A DNA stretch of 11,554 nucleotides, from contig JAOAPG010000132.1 in NCBI GenBank assembly GCA_025462785.1, positions 1 through 11,554 of the forward strand, written 5' to 3'. Position 1 is the stretch's first letter; each line of letters begins with the position of its first letter. Of this stretch, positions 1-6,445 are shown in pieces. The notes beneath the pieces were generated by a model. That model was not told the DNA's origin, did not search any database, and worked only from the letters and a program-made list of their open reading frames with translations. Origin of the DNA: Acidobacteriaceae bacterium. GTDB lineage: Bacteria; Acidobacteriota; Terriglobia; Terriglobales; Acidobacteriaceae. Position numbers and translations under genes: made by a program.

Positions 1-204
1 ATATTGAGCACGGAAAAAGAAGTGAATCTTGGGCAGCAAAATACAGTGGCAAAAACAAACGGAAAATCTGGAGAACGTCCCGTATCCGCGCCTACTTTAA
101 GACGCCCTGGTGAAGAGGTTTCCGATCCTCCTCCAACTAGTACCACCAGAAGCAGACAGCCCATGCCTCCACCCGATCCCGGTACGGGGCCACAGCCAAA
201 CTGA
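1..204 (+). CDS. C-terminal part of a proline-rich hypothetical protein (5' end outside window or TTG start)
   Basis: The reading frame is open from the first base and ends at a TGA 14 bases before the stop of the convergent acyltransferase gene. About 67 codons are visible. A TTG at position 4 could be a start, but the frame may equally continue upstream of the window. The peptide is strongly hydrophilic, with no membrane segment. Its last third is rich in Pro, Ser, Thr and Arg (PPPTSTT, MPPPDPGTGPQPN), which looks like a disordered tail. No family is recognised. The tidy convergent spacing with the next gene and the protein-like composition argue that it is real, but it could be a chance frame. 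Confidence 0.4.
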   Translation: MLSTEKEVNLGQQNTVAKTNGKSGERPVSAPTLRRPGEEVSDPPPTSTTRSRQPMPPPDPGTGPQPN

Positions 205-218
205 CGATAGAACTGCGG

Positions 219-1337
219 TCACGCCTTTGAGAGAACCAAGCTCTTCCGTTTTGGCTTTTCTTTCCTGGAGAATAGGTGGCCAGTTAACAGAAGAGCCGAA
301 AGGCTTACCGCCAGCCACGCAACTCCTGGGGCAATGCCCAGCACCTCACTAGTATTCTTGCCAACGAGAGCGAGTCCTCCAAAACAAAATAGTAGGTGAA
401 CGCAGAAGACTTGTAGCGAGGCCTGCCCCATCATCACGAAAGGCCGGATTGCGAGCGGTTTGGCGACCGATTGAAAACGTATCAACAATGCAGCGACTGC
501 CGCAAAATTGATTGCTCGAATTGGTCCCAAGTGCCACTTATCAAAGAGCGGCTCGAAATTGCCTACCTTGGATGCAACCGTGTACCGCATCACCAAGAAA
601 GTCACGAAGACAATGGCCGCAGGAATGGTGACCCGTTTTGCCCAGCTCTCTAGCGGCAAGTTTCCCTTGGCCCAGCGCACTCCAAGCCATATACCGAGAA
701 CCCAAACAAATTGCCATGCCCAAAGATCGAACGACCCCATTTCATTGACCGGTATGCGAAGTCCAAGAAAACGGTTGCTGAAGCTATAGACCGCTTGCCG
801 CAATCCAAACTGTGCCAAAAGCCACAATGTGAAACTTCCGCTCAGCATGAGTTTCCATCCAAACCGCTCAGCCGCCGATAACAGGAAGGGCGTGAACAGT
901 AGAAACATGATGTACATCGGAAGAATGTCAAGCAGTGGAGGCCGATAGATTAGCAGCGCAGCATCGATGACTGCGCGGCGCGGACCTGCAGCAAAGTAGA
1001 AATCGAGCAGATTGAGTAGTCTCGGGCGGCTACCTGTCGCGGCGACTTTTGCGACTACTAGAAAGGTTATTGCTAGAAGAACAAAGTGATATCCGTAAAG
1101 CTTCAACGTACGCATCCGCAATTTGCGATGCATGGCAGCATAACCGTCTTTTTCAGCGACTCGAAAGTAAATCAGTCCGGTAAAGAGTGCCGACAAGAAG
1201 ATGAAGCCTTCTGCGGCCGAAACGAAACCGAAAGGCTGGTACACGTATGCGCTAACCTTTGTAGGTAGATGTGTCAAGGTGATCCACACCAGCATTAGGC
1301 CGCGAGCTGCATCGAGTTCTAGTCGTCGTGTTGTCAT
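219..1337 (-). CDS. OpgC-family integral membrane acyltransferase
   Basis: This 372-residue, highly hydrophobic protein has about ten predicted membrane segments. The N-terminus (RRLELDAARGLMLVWITLTH, then FGFVSAAEGFIFLSALFTG) matches the start of the OpgC family, whose known member succinylates osmoregulated periplasmic glucans. Family members typically begin with a Leu-Asp-x-x-Arg-Gly motif in the first membrane helix and a conserved segment carrying a Ser-Ala-Ala-Glu-like stretch in the second. Length is normal for the family and the C-terminus is short and basic (KEKPKRK), so cytoplasmic. The ATG start is the natural one, directly before the membrane-proximal motif. Its ribosome binding site is weak. 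No glucan synthesis genes (opgG/opgH) are visible nearby, so the acyl acceptor is unknown. The gene is divergent from nadE. Family assignment is fairly sure; substrate is not. Confidence 0.8.
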   Translation of the reverse strand: MTTRRLELDAARGLMLVWITLTHLPTKVSAYVYQPFGFVSAAEGFIFLSALFTGLIYFRVAEKDGYAAMHRKLRMRTLKLYGYHFVLLAITFLVVAKVAATGSRPRLLNLLDFYFAAGPRRAVIDAALLIYRPPLLDILPMYIMFLLFTPFLLSAAERFGWKLMLSGSFTLWLLAQFGLRQAVYSFSNRFLGLRIPVNEMGSFDLWAWQFVWVLGIWLGVRWAKGNLPLESWAKRVTIPAAIVFVTFLVMRYTVASKVGNFEPLFDKWHLGPIRAINFAAVAALLIRFQSVAKPLAIRPFVMMGQASLQVFCVHLLFCFGGLALVGKNTSEVLGIAPGVAWLAVSLSALLLTGHLFSRKEKPKRKSLVLSKA

Positions 1338-1388
1338 CTACCAATCAGATGAGTGGCAACGGCGGGACGTTTCTTCTCGCCTGTTTAT

Positions 1389-1420
1389 TTACGAATTTTT
1401 ACTTTTACAGATTTTTACTT
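1389..1420. repeat. Tandem 16-base direct repeat in the divergent promoter region
   Basis: Two head-to-tail copies, TTACGAATTTTTACTT and TTACAGATTTTTACTT, agree at 14 of 16 positions and are exactly contiguous. Placement between two divergent genes suggests a binding site for a regulator, or UP-element-like AT-rich DNA. No regulator family is identified. Confidence 0.7.
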
Positions 1421-1455
1421 ATGTATTCATAAAGATCCCGAACCTGTCCTCTGAC

Positions 1456-1484
1456 TTGGCCTTGCGCGATCTCGCCTTTACACT
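1456..1484 (+). promoter_or_regulatory. Candidate sigma-70-type promoter of nadE
   Basis: TTGGCC (1456-1461) and TACACT (1479-1484) are separated by 17 bases, and each matches four of six consensus positions. A start site seven bases after the -10 box would fall on base 1491, the G of the nadE GTG start codon, so the transcript would be leaderless. This fits the absence of a Shine-Dalgarno sequence before nadE. Confidence 0.45.
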
Positions 1485-1490
1485 GGAATA

Positions 1491-3131
1491 GTGAAGATTG
1501 CTTTGGGGCAGATCAATCCCACTGTTGGGGATTTTTCCGGCAATTCCGCCAAGATCATAGACTTTGCGCATCGTGCGCAACGGGCGGGAGCCGGACTAAT
1601 CCTTTTCCCCGAACTTTCCGTCTGCGGCTATCCTCCCCGCGATTTGGTCGAGCGGCCAACGTTTGTCGCTCACAATCGTGAAGCCATCGAGCGAATTGCA
1701 TCCGAGACAAGCGGTATCGCGGTTGTATGTGGATTTGTTACGCCCGCGGAGGCCGAGACCGGGAAATCGGCCATGAATTCTGCCGCGCTGCTCAAAGAAG
1801 GACGAGTCGCGTTTGTGCAGTCGAAGATGTTACTGCCCACCTACGACGTATTCGACGAGATGCGAAACTTTGCACCATCGAAGAGCCAGTCATTGTTTCC
1901 TTTTTGTGGGAAGCAAATGGCGCTCACAATTTGCGAAGATGCCTGGAATGACAAGAATTTCTGGAACCGTCGCCTCTACACGTTTGATCCGGTTGAAGCG
2001 CTTATCCATTCGGGCGGTGATTTTCTGCTGAATATTTCTGCTTCTCCTTTTTGGATCGGCAAACGCGAAGTGCGCCGCAAGATGCTGGCTGCCATTGCGC
2101 GGAATTACAAAGTTCCGGTTGTCATGGTGAACCAGGTTGGCGGAAACGACAGTCTTGTTTTTGATGGATCGAGTATTGTTTTGGACCGCGATGGCAACGT
2201 GATCGCGCAGGGGAAGTCGTTCGAAGAAGATATCATGTACTTCGATTCGGATCGGTTGGCGGGAGAAATTCATTCCCAGCTCGAATGCGAAGAAGCAACG
2301 GTCTATGCCGCCCTAGTCCTTGGCACGCGTGACTACGTGCATAAATGTGGTTTCGAGAAAGTGATTGTGGGTCTGAGCGGAGGCATTGATTCGGCCCTGA
2401 CTGCATCTATTGCGGCCGAAGCCCTGGGGCCAGAAAATGTGATCGGAGTAGGAATGCCCGGTCCATATTCATCCCAAGGATCAATCGATGATGCACGCAC
2501 GCTGGCGAACAATCTCGGAATCCGCTTCGAGCTGCTTCCAATTAACGCGATGGTCGATGCTTACCGTGAGACCCTGCAAGGGGTGTTCGCAGGCCGCAAA
2601 GAAGATGAAACCGAAGAAAATATTCAGGCACGAACTCGCGGAACTTTGTTGATGGCACTGTCGAACAAGTTCGGCGCGATTGTGCTGAGCACTGGAAATA
2701 AGAGCGAACTTGCGGTCGGCTATTGCACATTATATGGAGATATGGCCGGGGGGTTGGCGGTAATTTCCGACGTCCCTAAGACTCTTGTGTATCGGCTTAG
2801 CCGCTATGTGAATTCGAAGCGACCGGTAATTCCGCAGGCAAGCCTTGAGAAGCCGCCTTCTGCCGAGCTGCGCGCGGATCAGAAAGATAGCGACACCCTG
2901 CCGCCATACGAAGTGCTGGATGCTATTCTTGAGGATTACGTTGAAGATATGCATCCCGCCAAGCGAATAGCGGCTGAACATGCCTTTGATATTGGCTTGG
3001 TCCGCAGAGTCATCCGTATGGTGGAACGAAGCGAATATAAGAGGCAACAAGCTGCTCCGGGATTAAAAGTCTCGCCGAAAGCCTTTGGCTACGGGCGCCG
3101 CTTCCCAATTGCTGCCAAGTCCGATGTATGA
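1491..3131 (+). CDS. nadE: Glutamine-dependent NAD+ synthetase
   Basis: This 546-residue cytoplasmic enzyme makes NAD+ from deamido-NAD+ (NaAD), ATP and glutamine, the last step of NAD biosynthesis. The N-terminal nitrilase-type glutaminase domain (about 1-260) has the Glu-Lys-Cys triad at E41 (PELSVCGYPP), K112 (SKMLLPTYDVFDE) and C148 (LTICEDAW). The C-terminal synthetase domain carries the ATP pyrophosphatase P-loop SGGIDS (296-301), then ENIQAR (376-381), STGNKSE (400-406), GDMAGG and PPSAELR (455-461). Length is normal for the two-domain bacterial form. GTG is the only possible start: the peptide begins MKIALGQINPTVGD as in homologues, and an in-frame stop lies at 1452-1454 with no other start codon between. 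No ribosome binding site is evident. The DsbA-like gene follows after 54 bases. Confidence 0.96.
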   Translation: MKIALGQINPTVGDFSGNSAKIIDFAHRAQRAGAGLILFPELSVCGYPPRDLVERPTFVAHNREAIERIASETSGIAVVCGFVTPAEAETGKSAMNSAALLKEGRVAFVQSKMLLPTYDVFDEMRNFAPSKSQSLFPFCGKQMALTICEDAWNDKNFWNRRLYTFDPVEALIHSGGDFLLNISASPFWIGKREVRRKMLAAIARNYKVPVVMVNQVGGNDSLVFDGSSIVLDRDGNVIAQGKSFEEDIMYFDSDRLAGEIHSQLECEEATVYAALVLGTRDYVHKCGFEKVIVGLSGGIDSALTASIAAEALGPENVIGVGMPGPYSSQGSIDDARTLANNLGIRFELLPINAMVDAYRETLQGVFAGRKEDETEENIQARTRGTLLMALSNKFGAIVLSTGNKSELAVGYCTLYGDMAGGLAVISDVPKTLVYRLSRYVNSKRPVIPQASLEKPPSAELRADQKDSDTLPPYEVLDAILEDYVEDMHPAKRIAAEHAFDIGLVRRVIRMVERSEYKRQQAAPGLKVSPKAFGYGRRFPIAAKSDV

Positions 3132-3185
3132 AATTTTCATGAGAATTTAAGCAAGCAGATTCTGCAATCTCCAGAAAGGAAATAC

Positions 3186-4097
3186 ATGTTTCATAAACTG
3201 CAATACTTGGCCGTCATAGTCACGGTTTCGCTGGCCATGGTGGCTAGTGCTCACCAGAAACCTGCCTCGCCGGCGGAGAAGGCCGCTCCTGCGGCGACGT
3301 CAAAGAGCTCGAGTAACGCGAATCTTCCTTCGGAAGAAACCGTGAATGGATTTCTGCAACAAATGCTCGGAATGAACCCGTCGACCACTTGGAAGATTAC
3401 TGACATCAAGCCATCGCAAGCGGCAGGATTATCAGAAGTGACAGTCGTGATTAGCAGTCCGCAAGGATCGCAAAGCAACACTTTTTACGTTACTGAGGAC
3501 GGAAAGCACGCGCTGACTGGGCAGATTATGCCGTTCGGGGCACATCCCTTTGATGCGACGCGAGCGAAACTTGAAAACGAAGCAAATGGGCCTTCCCGCG
3601 GTCCTGCGAATGCTCCTGTGACACTGGTTGAGTTCAGCGATTTGCAATGTCCGCATTGCAAAGAAGAACAGCCCAATATCGATAAACTACTTACGGAAGA
3701 CAAAAACGTCCGTTTGGTCTACCAGAATTTTCCTCTTCCTTCCCATGACTGGGCGGCAAAAGCTGCTGCTTACGCGGACTGCATTGGCCGGACTTCCAAC
3801 GATGCTTTCTGGAAATTTAGTGAGAGCGTCTACAGTGCCCAGGCGGATGTTACAGCGGCGAATTCAGACGAAAAGCTGAATGGATTAGCCGATGCAGCAG
3901 GAGCTAAGAGTGCAGATGTCGCAGTCTGTGCCGCCAAGCCAGAAACCGTAGGAAGAGTCGAGCACTCGGTGCTGCTCGGAAAATCCCTGGGAGTGACAGG
4001 CACTCCGACTTTGTTCATCAACGGGCGACAGGTAGGAGCGGTCCCCTTTGAAGGATTGAAGACTCTAGTAGATTTCGCAGCTCAACCGGCAAAGTAA
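3186..4097 (+). CDS. Secreted DsbA-family thioredoxin-fold oxidoreductase
   Basis: This 303-residue protein is probably periplasmic. A signal peptide (residues 1-22, hydrophobic core LAVIVTVSLAMV, cleavage after ASA) is followed by an Ala/Lys/Ser-rich linker. A small domain (about 45-118) resembles the N-terminal module seen before thioredoxin folds in some DsbC/DsbG-like proteins; this match is tentative. The DsbA-like domain (about 135-300) has the active-site motif CPHC (155-158) after the strand VTLVEFSDLQ, and a cis-proline in TGTPTLFING (P274). Two more cysteines (C199, C248) could form a second disulfide. The role would be thiol-disulfide exchange in the envelope; whether it acts as oxidase, isomerase or something else cannot be told. 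The ATG has a good ribosome binding site, AGAAAGGA, five bases upstream. No DsbB partner is visible. Confidence 0.88.
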   Translation: MFHKLQYLAVIVTVSLAMVASAHQKPASPAEKAAPAATSKSSSNANLPSEETVNGFLQQMLGMNPSTTWKITDIKPSQAAGLSEVTVVISSPQGSQSNTFYVTEDGKHALTGQIMPFGAHPFDATRAKLENEANGPSRGPANAPVTLVEFSDLQCPHCKEEQPNIDKLLTEDKNVRLVYQNFPLPSHDWAAKAAAYADCIGRTSNDAFWKFSESVYSAQADVTAANSDEKLNGLADAAGAKSADVAVCAAKPETVGRVEHSVLLGKSLGVTGTPTLFINGRQVGAVPFEGLKTLVDFAAQPAK

Positions 4098-4105
4098 AGC
4101 AGAGT

Positions 4106-4113
4106 TAGTGCGA
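4106..4113. repeat. Left 8-base target site duplication of the mini insertion element
   Basis: TAGTGCGA lies directly outside the left terminal inverted repeat, eight bases after the stop codon of the DsbA-like gene. The identical octamer follows the right terminal repeat at 4363-4370, as expected from transposition with an 8-base staggered cut. Confidence 0.8.
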
Positions 4114-4136
4114 GGTAGTGGGCTACTTTGAATTTC
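4114..4136 (+). repeat. Left terminal inverted repeat (23 bases)
   Basis: This is the exact reverse complement of 4340-4362. It begins GGTAGTGGGCTAC and itself contains the small interrupted palindrome GTAG-TGGG-CTAC. The match reaches 24 bases if the first base of each flanking duplication is counted. Confidence 0.95.
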
Positions 4137-4141
4137 CACAG

Positions 4142-4250
4142 ATTCGCATGAGTCCAGCAATGGCCGCTGGTGTTACAGATCGCCTGTGGGATGTGAATGG
4201 ATCTTGTGGCCCTCTGGGAGTCATATGAGCGCAGGTCGGAAAGGCATGGG
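4142..4250 (+). pseudogene. Remnant of an IS1-like transposase C-terminus, frameshifted
   Basis: The frame from 4142 reads IRMSPAMAAGVTDRLWDV, then loses homology. Adding or removing one base near 4196-4200 continues it as DLVALWESYERRSER (frame of 4197). Joined, these give the tail IRMSPAMAAGVTDRLWDVxD followed by LVALWESYERRSER, which I recognise from the ends of many transposases annotated as IS1 family. The catalytic part is absent: the left terminal repeat ends only five bases before the remnant. The remnant therefore marks an internal deletion as well as a frameshift. The transposase cannot be functional. The exact family should be treated as probable rather than proven. Confidence 0.7.
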
Positions 4251-4353
4251 ATTCCCGATCTCCATAATCGAAGCCATAATGCTTATTGTAGCGATTGGCG
4301 CATTTATCGCTGGAATCTTTGTGGCTTGGAAACTGTTGAGAAATTCAAAGTAG
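4225..4353 (+). CDS. 42-residue single-span membrane micro-protein inside the mini insertion element
   Basis: The ORF starts with ATG and ends with a TAG that lies inside the right terminal repeat. The product has a short basic, Gly-rich N-terminus (MSAGRKGMG), one long hydrophobic helix of roughly 24 residues (FPISIIEAIMLIVAIGAF then IAGIFVAW) and a basic tail (KLLRNSK), so one membrane span. A ribosome-binding-like GGGAG lies four bases upstream. The ATG overlaps the stop of the degraded transposase frame as ATGA (4225-4228), the arrangement used for translational coupling. No family is recognised. It may be a real passenger gene of the parent element or a chance hydrophobic frame; signal quality makes expression plausible, not certain. 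Confidence 0.45.
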   Translation: MSAGRKGMGFPISIIEAIMLIVAIGAFIAGIFVAWKLLRNSK

Positions 4354-4362
4354 CCCACTACC
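4340..4362 (-). repeat. Right terminal inverted repeat (23 bases)
   Basis: This is the exact reverse complement of 4114-4136. It contains the last codons and the stop codon of the 42-residue micro-ORF, so the coding end and the transposon end overlap. Confidence 0.95.
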
Positions 4363-4370
4363 TAGTGCGA
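4363..4370. repeat. Right 8-base target site duplication
   Basis: TAGTGCGA follows the right terminal repeat directly and is identical to 4106-4113. Neighbouring bases outside the octamers differ, so the duplication length is eight. Confidence 0.8.
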
Positions 4371-4382
4371 CGAGGATTTCGG

Positions 4383-4419
4383 GGACGATTATCCATATGC
4401 TTCGTCCTTTGCGTTTTTT
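4383..4419 (+). terminator. Candidate rho-independent terminator downstream of the DsbA-like gene
   Basis: GGACGA (4383-4388) pairs with TCGTCC (4402-4407) around a 13-base loop, extendable by G-U pairs, and is followed by TTTGCGTTTTTT. It would end rightward transcription before the convergent secretin gene. If it was the original terminator of the DsbA-like gene, the mini element now separates the two. The stem is short, so the call is modest. Confidence 0.4.
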
Positions 4420-4446
4420 GTGCTTTGAAGTTGGATTTATGCAGGC

Positions 4447-6282
4447 CTATTTGCCGCCCATCCATATCTCTGAGCTCTGTTCATGAGCAGTGTTGCTGAT
4501 CACGTGCGGAGTGATCGTTACCAGCAATTCGTCATCGTCTTGTTCGTTTGTAACCTCGCTTGTCAATTGGTTTAGTCCAGGGATCGACGCCAATCCTGGA
4601 ATGCCCGTTAGCGTTCGCATGTCGGTCCGAGAGAGGTTACCGACCACAACTGCCGGCTCACCCGCTGTCAGAGTAATGTTGCCTTTGTATTCGCGGTTCG
4701 AGATGATCGGTGCGCCATTGACGGATTGGCCGGAGAGGGAGCGAAACTGCAACTCGAATTGCAGAGCAACATCGGAGTTGCCGTTTACCAATGGCTTTGC
4801 TTTTAAACTCAATCCGAGATCTTCATAGCTAAAGCTTGGTATGGCGCCCAATCCGCCGAGCAAGCCATTCACCGAGGATGCCGCCTGGCTCCCGAGAAGT
4901 TGACTAAGCGCCCCGGTATTTAAGGTCGCAGAATAACTGGAGGTGAGCACAGGATATCGCGATCCCAGATGGAAGGTCGCGTCGTTTCCCTGTGCTACAC
5001 GCAAAGTTACATGGTCCAGTGAACTGACAGAACTTTGATTCAGTGCTAGCGACGCCTTCAATGTTCCCAAGCTCAAGGCCTCCGTGGTTTTTCCACCGCC
5101 GAAAGTCGCGACGGGATTTGCGAAGATGGGATATTGCGAACTCAGCTGAGCCAGCGCCGCCGCGAGCGTCGTGGCGTTGAGTTGCCCGCTGGCCAAGAGA
5201 GTTTGCAGTTGAGTAATCACGGAGGCAGGAATCGTAGCCAACTGGAATTGGTTAGGGATCTGGATTCCGACATCCCGAGCATACGTATGATTAATTTCGA
5301 AAACCTGGACTTCCAGCATTACTTGCGGACGCCAAGCGTCGAGTCCTTGCATGAACTGAGTAGCGGCCTCAAGCACGTTTTGTGGTGCGCGTACCACGAT
5401 GGTGCCGTTCCGTACATCGGGCGTTACGAACCGAATTTCGAAAAGATTCCGCAGAAGATTGACAATATCCGTGACTTCGGTTGGTGTTGTCGCTGAAGGA
5501 ACAGAAAATGTTCGCAACCCCATCTGGTCGAATTGGCGGTGATTTTCCGGCGAATCGGAGGCCACGAGTATCTGTTTCTCGTCCAAAGATGTCCAGAAGG
5601 TTCTGGTTACCTCGCTGGCGGCACGCATCGCGGTGTAGAAATCGACGTTTTCGATATCAAAACGCACCCGCCGGGATACCACGGAATCGTCGATATCGGC
5701 CGTTAGCCCGAAGCTGGTTGCTATTTGCGTCAACAGCCCGCGCGAATCGCCGCGATAGTGAAAGTCGTGCGAGCCGGGAGTCGGTATCACCTGAATTTCA
5801 TCAACTGAGGCCACGACGCGCGGAGGTTCCTTAACCTGGGGAGCCCATTCGCCAATCGCATCGTGGAGACGCTGTTGCGCGAAATTGTTTTGTGGATCCA
5901 GACTCAGCGCGTTGCGGAATTCTGCAAGTGCTTCTATTTGCTTCCCTTTGTCCAAGTCGTCATTGCCTTGTTTGATGTGGTTCGAGACCAGCTCCTGGCG
6001 GGCAAGTTCGCGCGCGGTTAAGTAGCCGATGTTTTTCGGATTAAGCCGGGCAGCGTTCTGGAATTCGTCGAAAGCTTCGTCGGTGTGCTTGGATTTTTGC
6101 AAAGAAAGCGCTTTAGAGAATGCACGCTTGGCTTCTTTCAAATCTTTCTTTGATGGGTCACAGCCGAGTTTGTTGCCATCGCCGGAAGCGCAAGGCACTA
6201 CCGGGACCGCTTGCGGGCGGTCGGCGTACAGTCCAGGCACAGATAACATGACTGCCAGAAATATGAATACAGCCCAACGCAT
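4447..6282 (-). CDS. TPR-containing secretin (type II/III secretion or type IV pilus outer-membrane channel family)
   Basis: This 611-residue exported protein begins with a signal peptide (MRWAVFIFLAVMLSVPGLYA). TPR-like helices lie at about 46-140 (AKRAFSKALSLQKS, ALAEFRNALSLDPQN), an STN-like module at about 172-241, a secretin N (NolW-like) domain at about 257-315 (VTDIVNLLRNLFEIRFVTPD), and the secretin beta domain at about 425-595 (YEDLGLSLKAKPLV, GEPAVVVGNLSRTD, GIPGLASIPGLNQL, ELLVTITPHVI). Secretins form multimeric gated pores in the outer membrane. No ATPase, inner-membrane platform or pseudopilin gene is visible in the window, so it is an orphan here; such stand-alone TPR-secretins are common in Acidobacteriota as far as I recall. 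A Leu/Ala/Ser-rich insert (about 345-400) separates the N and secretin domains. No ribosome binding site precedes the ATG; a TACAAT box sits seven bases before it. Confidence 0.88.
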   Translation of the reverse strand: MRWAVFIFLAVMLSVPGLYADRPQAVPVVPCASGDGNKLGCDPSKKDLKEAKRAFSKALSLQKSKHTDEAFDEFQNAARLNPKNIGYLTARELARQELVSNHIKQGNDDLDKGKQIEALAEFRNALSLDPQNNFAQQRLHDAIGEWAPQVKEPPRVVASVDEIQVIPTPGSHDFHYRGDSRGLLTQIATSFGLTADIDDSVVSRRVRFDIENVDFYTAMRAASEVTRTFWTSLDEKQILVASDSPENHRQFDQMGLRTFSVPSATTPTEVTDIVNLLRNLFEIRFVTPDVRNGTIVVRAPQNVLEAATQFMQGLDAWRPQVMLEVQVFEINHTYARDVGIQIPNQFQLATIPASVITQLQTLLASGQLNATTLAAALAQLSSQYPIFANPVATFGGGKTTEALSLGTLKASLALNQSSVSSLDHVTLRVAQGNDATFHLGSRYPVLTSSYSATLNTGALSQLLGSQAASSVNGLLGGLGAIPSFSYEDLGLSLKAKPLVNGNSDVALQFELQFRSLSGQSVNGAPIISNREYKGNITLTAGEPAVVVGNLSRTDMRTLTGIPGLASIPGLNQLTSEVTNEQDDDELLVTITPHVISNTAHEQSSEIWMGGK

Positions 6283-6289
6283 GCTGGTT

Positions 6290-6295
6290 ATTGTA
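6290..6295 (-). promoter_or_regulatory. Candidate -10 box of the secretin gene
   Basis: Read on the minus strand the hexamer is TACAAT, five of six matches to consensus. A start site seven bases on would be base 6283, the base directly before the ATG, predicting an almost leaderless mRNA. No good -35 hexamer is seen at 16-18 bases, which weakens the call. Confidence 0.3.
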
Positions 6296-6445
6296 CCCGC
6301 TATTGACGCAGGTTCGGAGCTGTTTCCGAGGGATTAGTACTTTCGATATTTTAGGTCTGCAAGAACGGGCAGATAAAGCGTTCTCAGGCTACGCCACTGT
6401 CCTCGGTCGCTGGGTTTTCTAGTAATCGCTATTGACCGAATAGCC

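Larger units (their letters stand above)
1338..1490. promoter_or_regulatory. AT-rich divergent promoter region between the OpgC-type gene and nadE
   Basis: This 153-base spacer separates two divergently transcribed genes. Its centre is much richer in A and T than the flanking genes and holds a tandem 16-base repeat (1389-1420). The nadE core promoter lies at its right edge. The promoter of the leftward gene must also be here, but I could not pick one convincing hexamer pair for it. Confidence 0.5.
4114..4362 (+). mobile_element. MITE-like deletion derivative of an IS1-like insertion sequence
   Basis: The 249-base element has perfect 23-base terminal inverted repeats (4114-4136 and 4340-4362, starting GGTAGTGGGCTAC) and an 8-base direct duplication TAGTGCGA on both sides. 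Inside is a frameshifted fragment that reads like the C-terminal tail of an IS1-like transposase, and a small membrane ORF. IS1-family elements are known for ends beginning GGTRATG and for 8-9 base duplications, which fits, but the family call rests on memory of these features. The transposase body is missing, so it could move only with help in trans. Perfect ends and perfect duplication suggest recent insertion. It sits between two convergent genes and disrupts neither. Confidence 0.85.

Noticed and set aside
1890..2273. 127-codon minus-strand frame inside nadE
   Set aside because: It is fully antisense to a well-supported enzyme domain and has no recognisable features of its own.
4197..4499. 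A 100-codon plus-strand frame running through the mini element into the secretin gene's 3' end
   Set aside because: Only its first 15-18 codons resemble the transposase tail. The rest crosses the right terminal repeat and overlaps the convergent secretin gene, with no coherent protein character, so it is read-through of a dead frame.
5134..5834. Two plus-strand frames of about 120 codons inside the secretin gene
   Set aside because: They are antisense shadows, rich in Arg and Ser, and conflict with the clear secretin domains.
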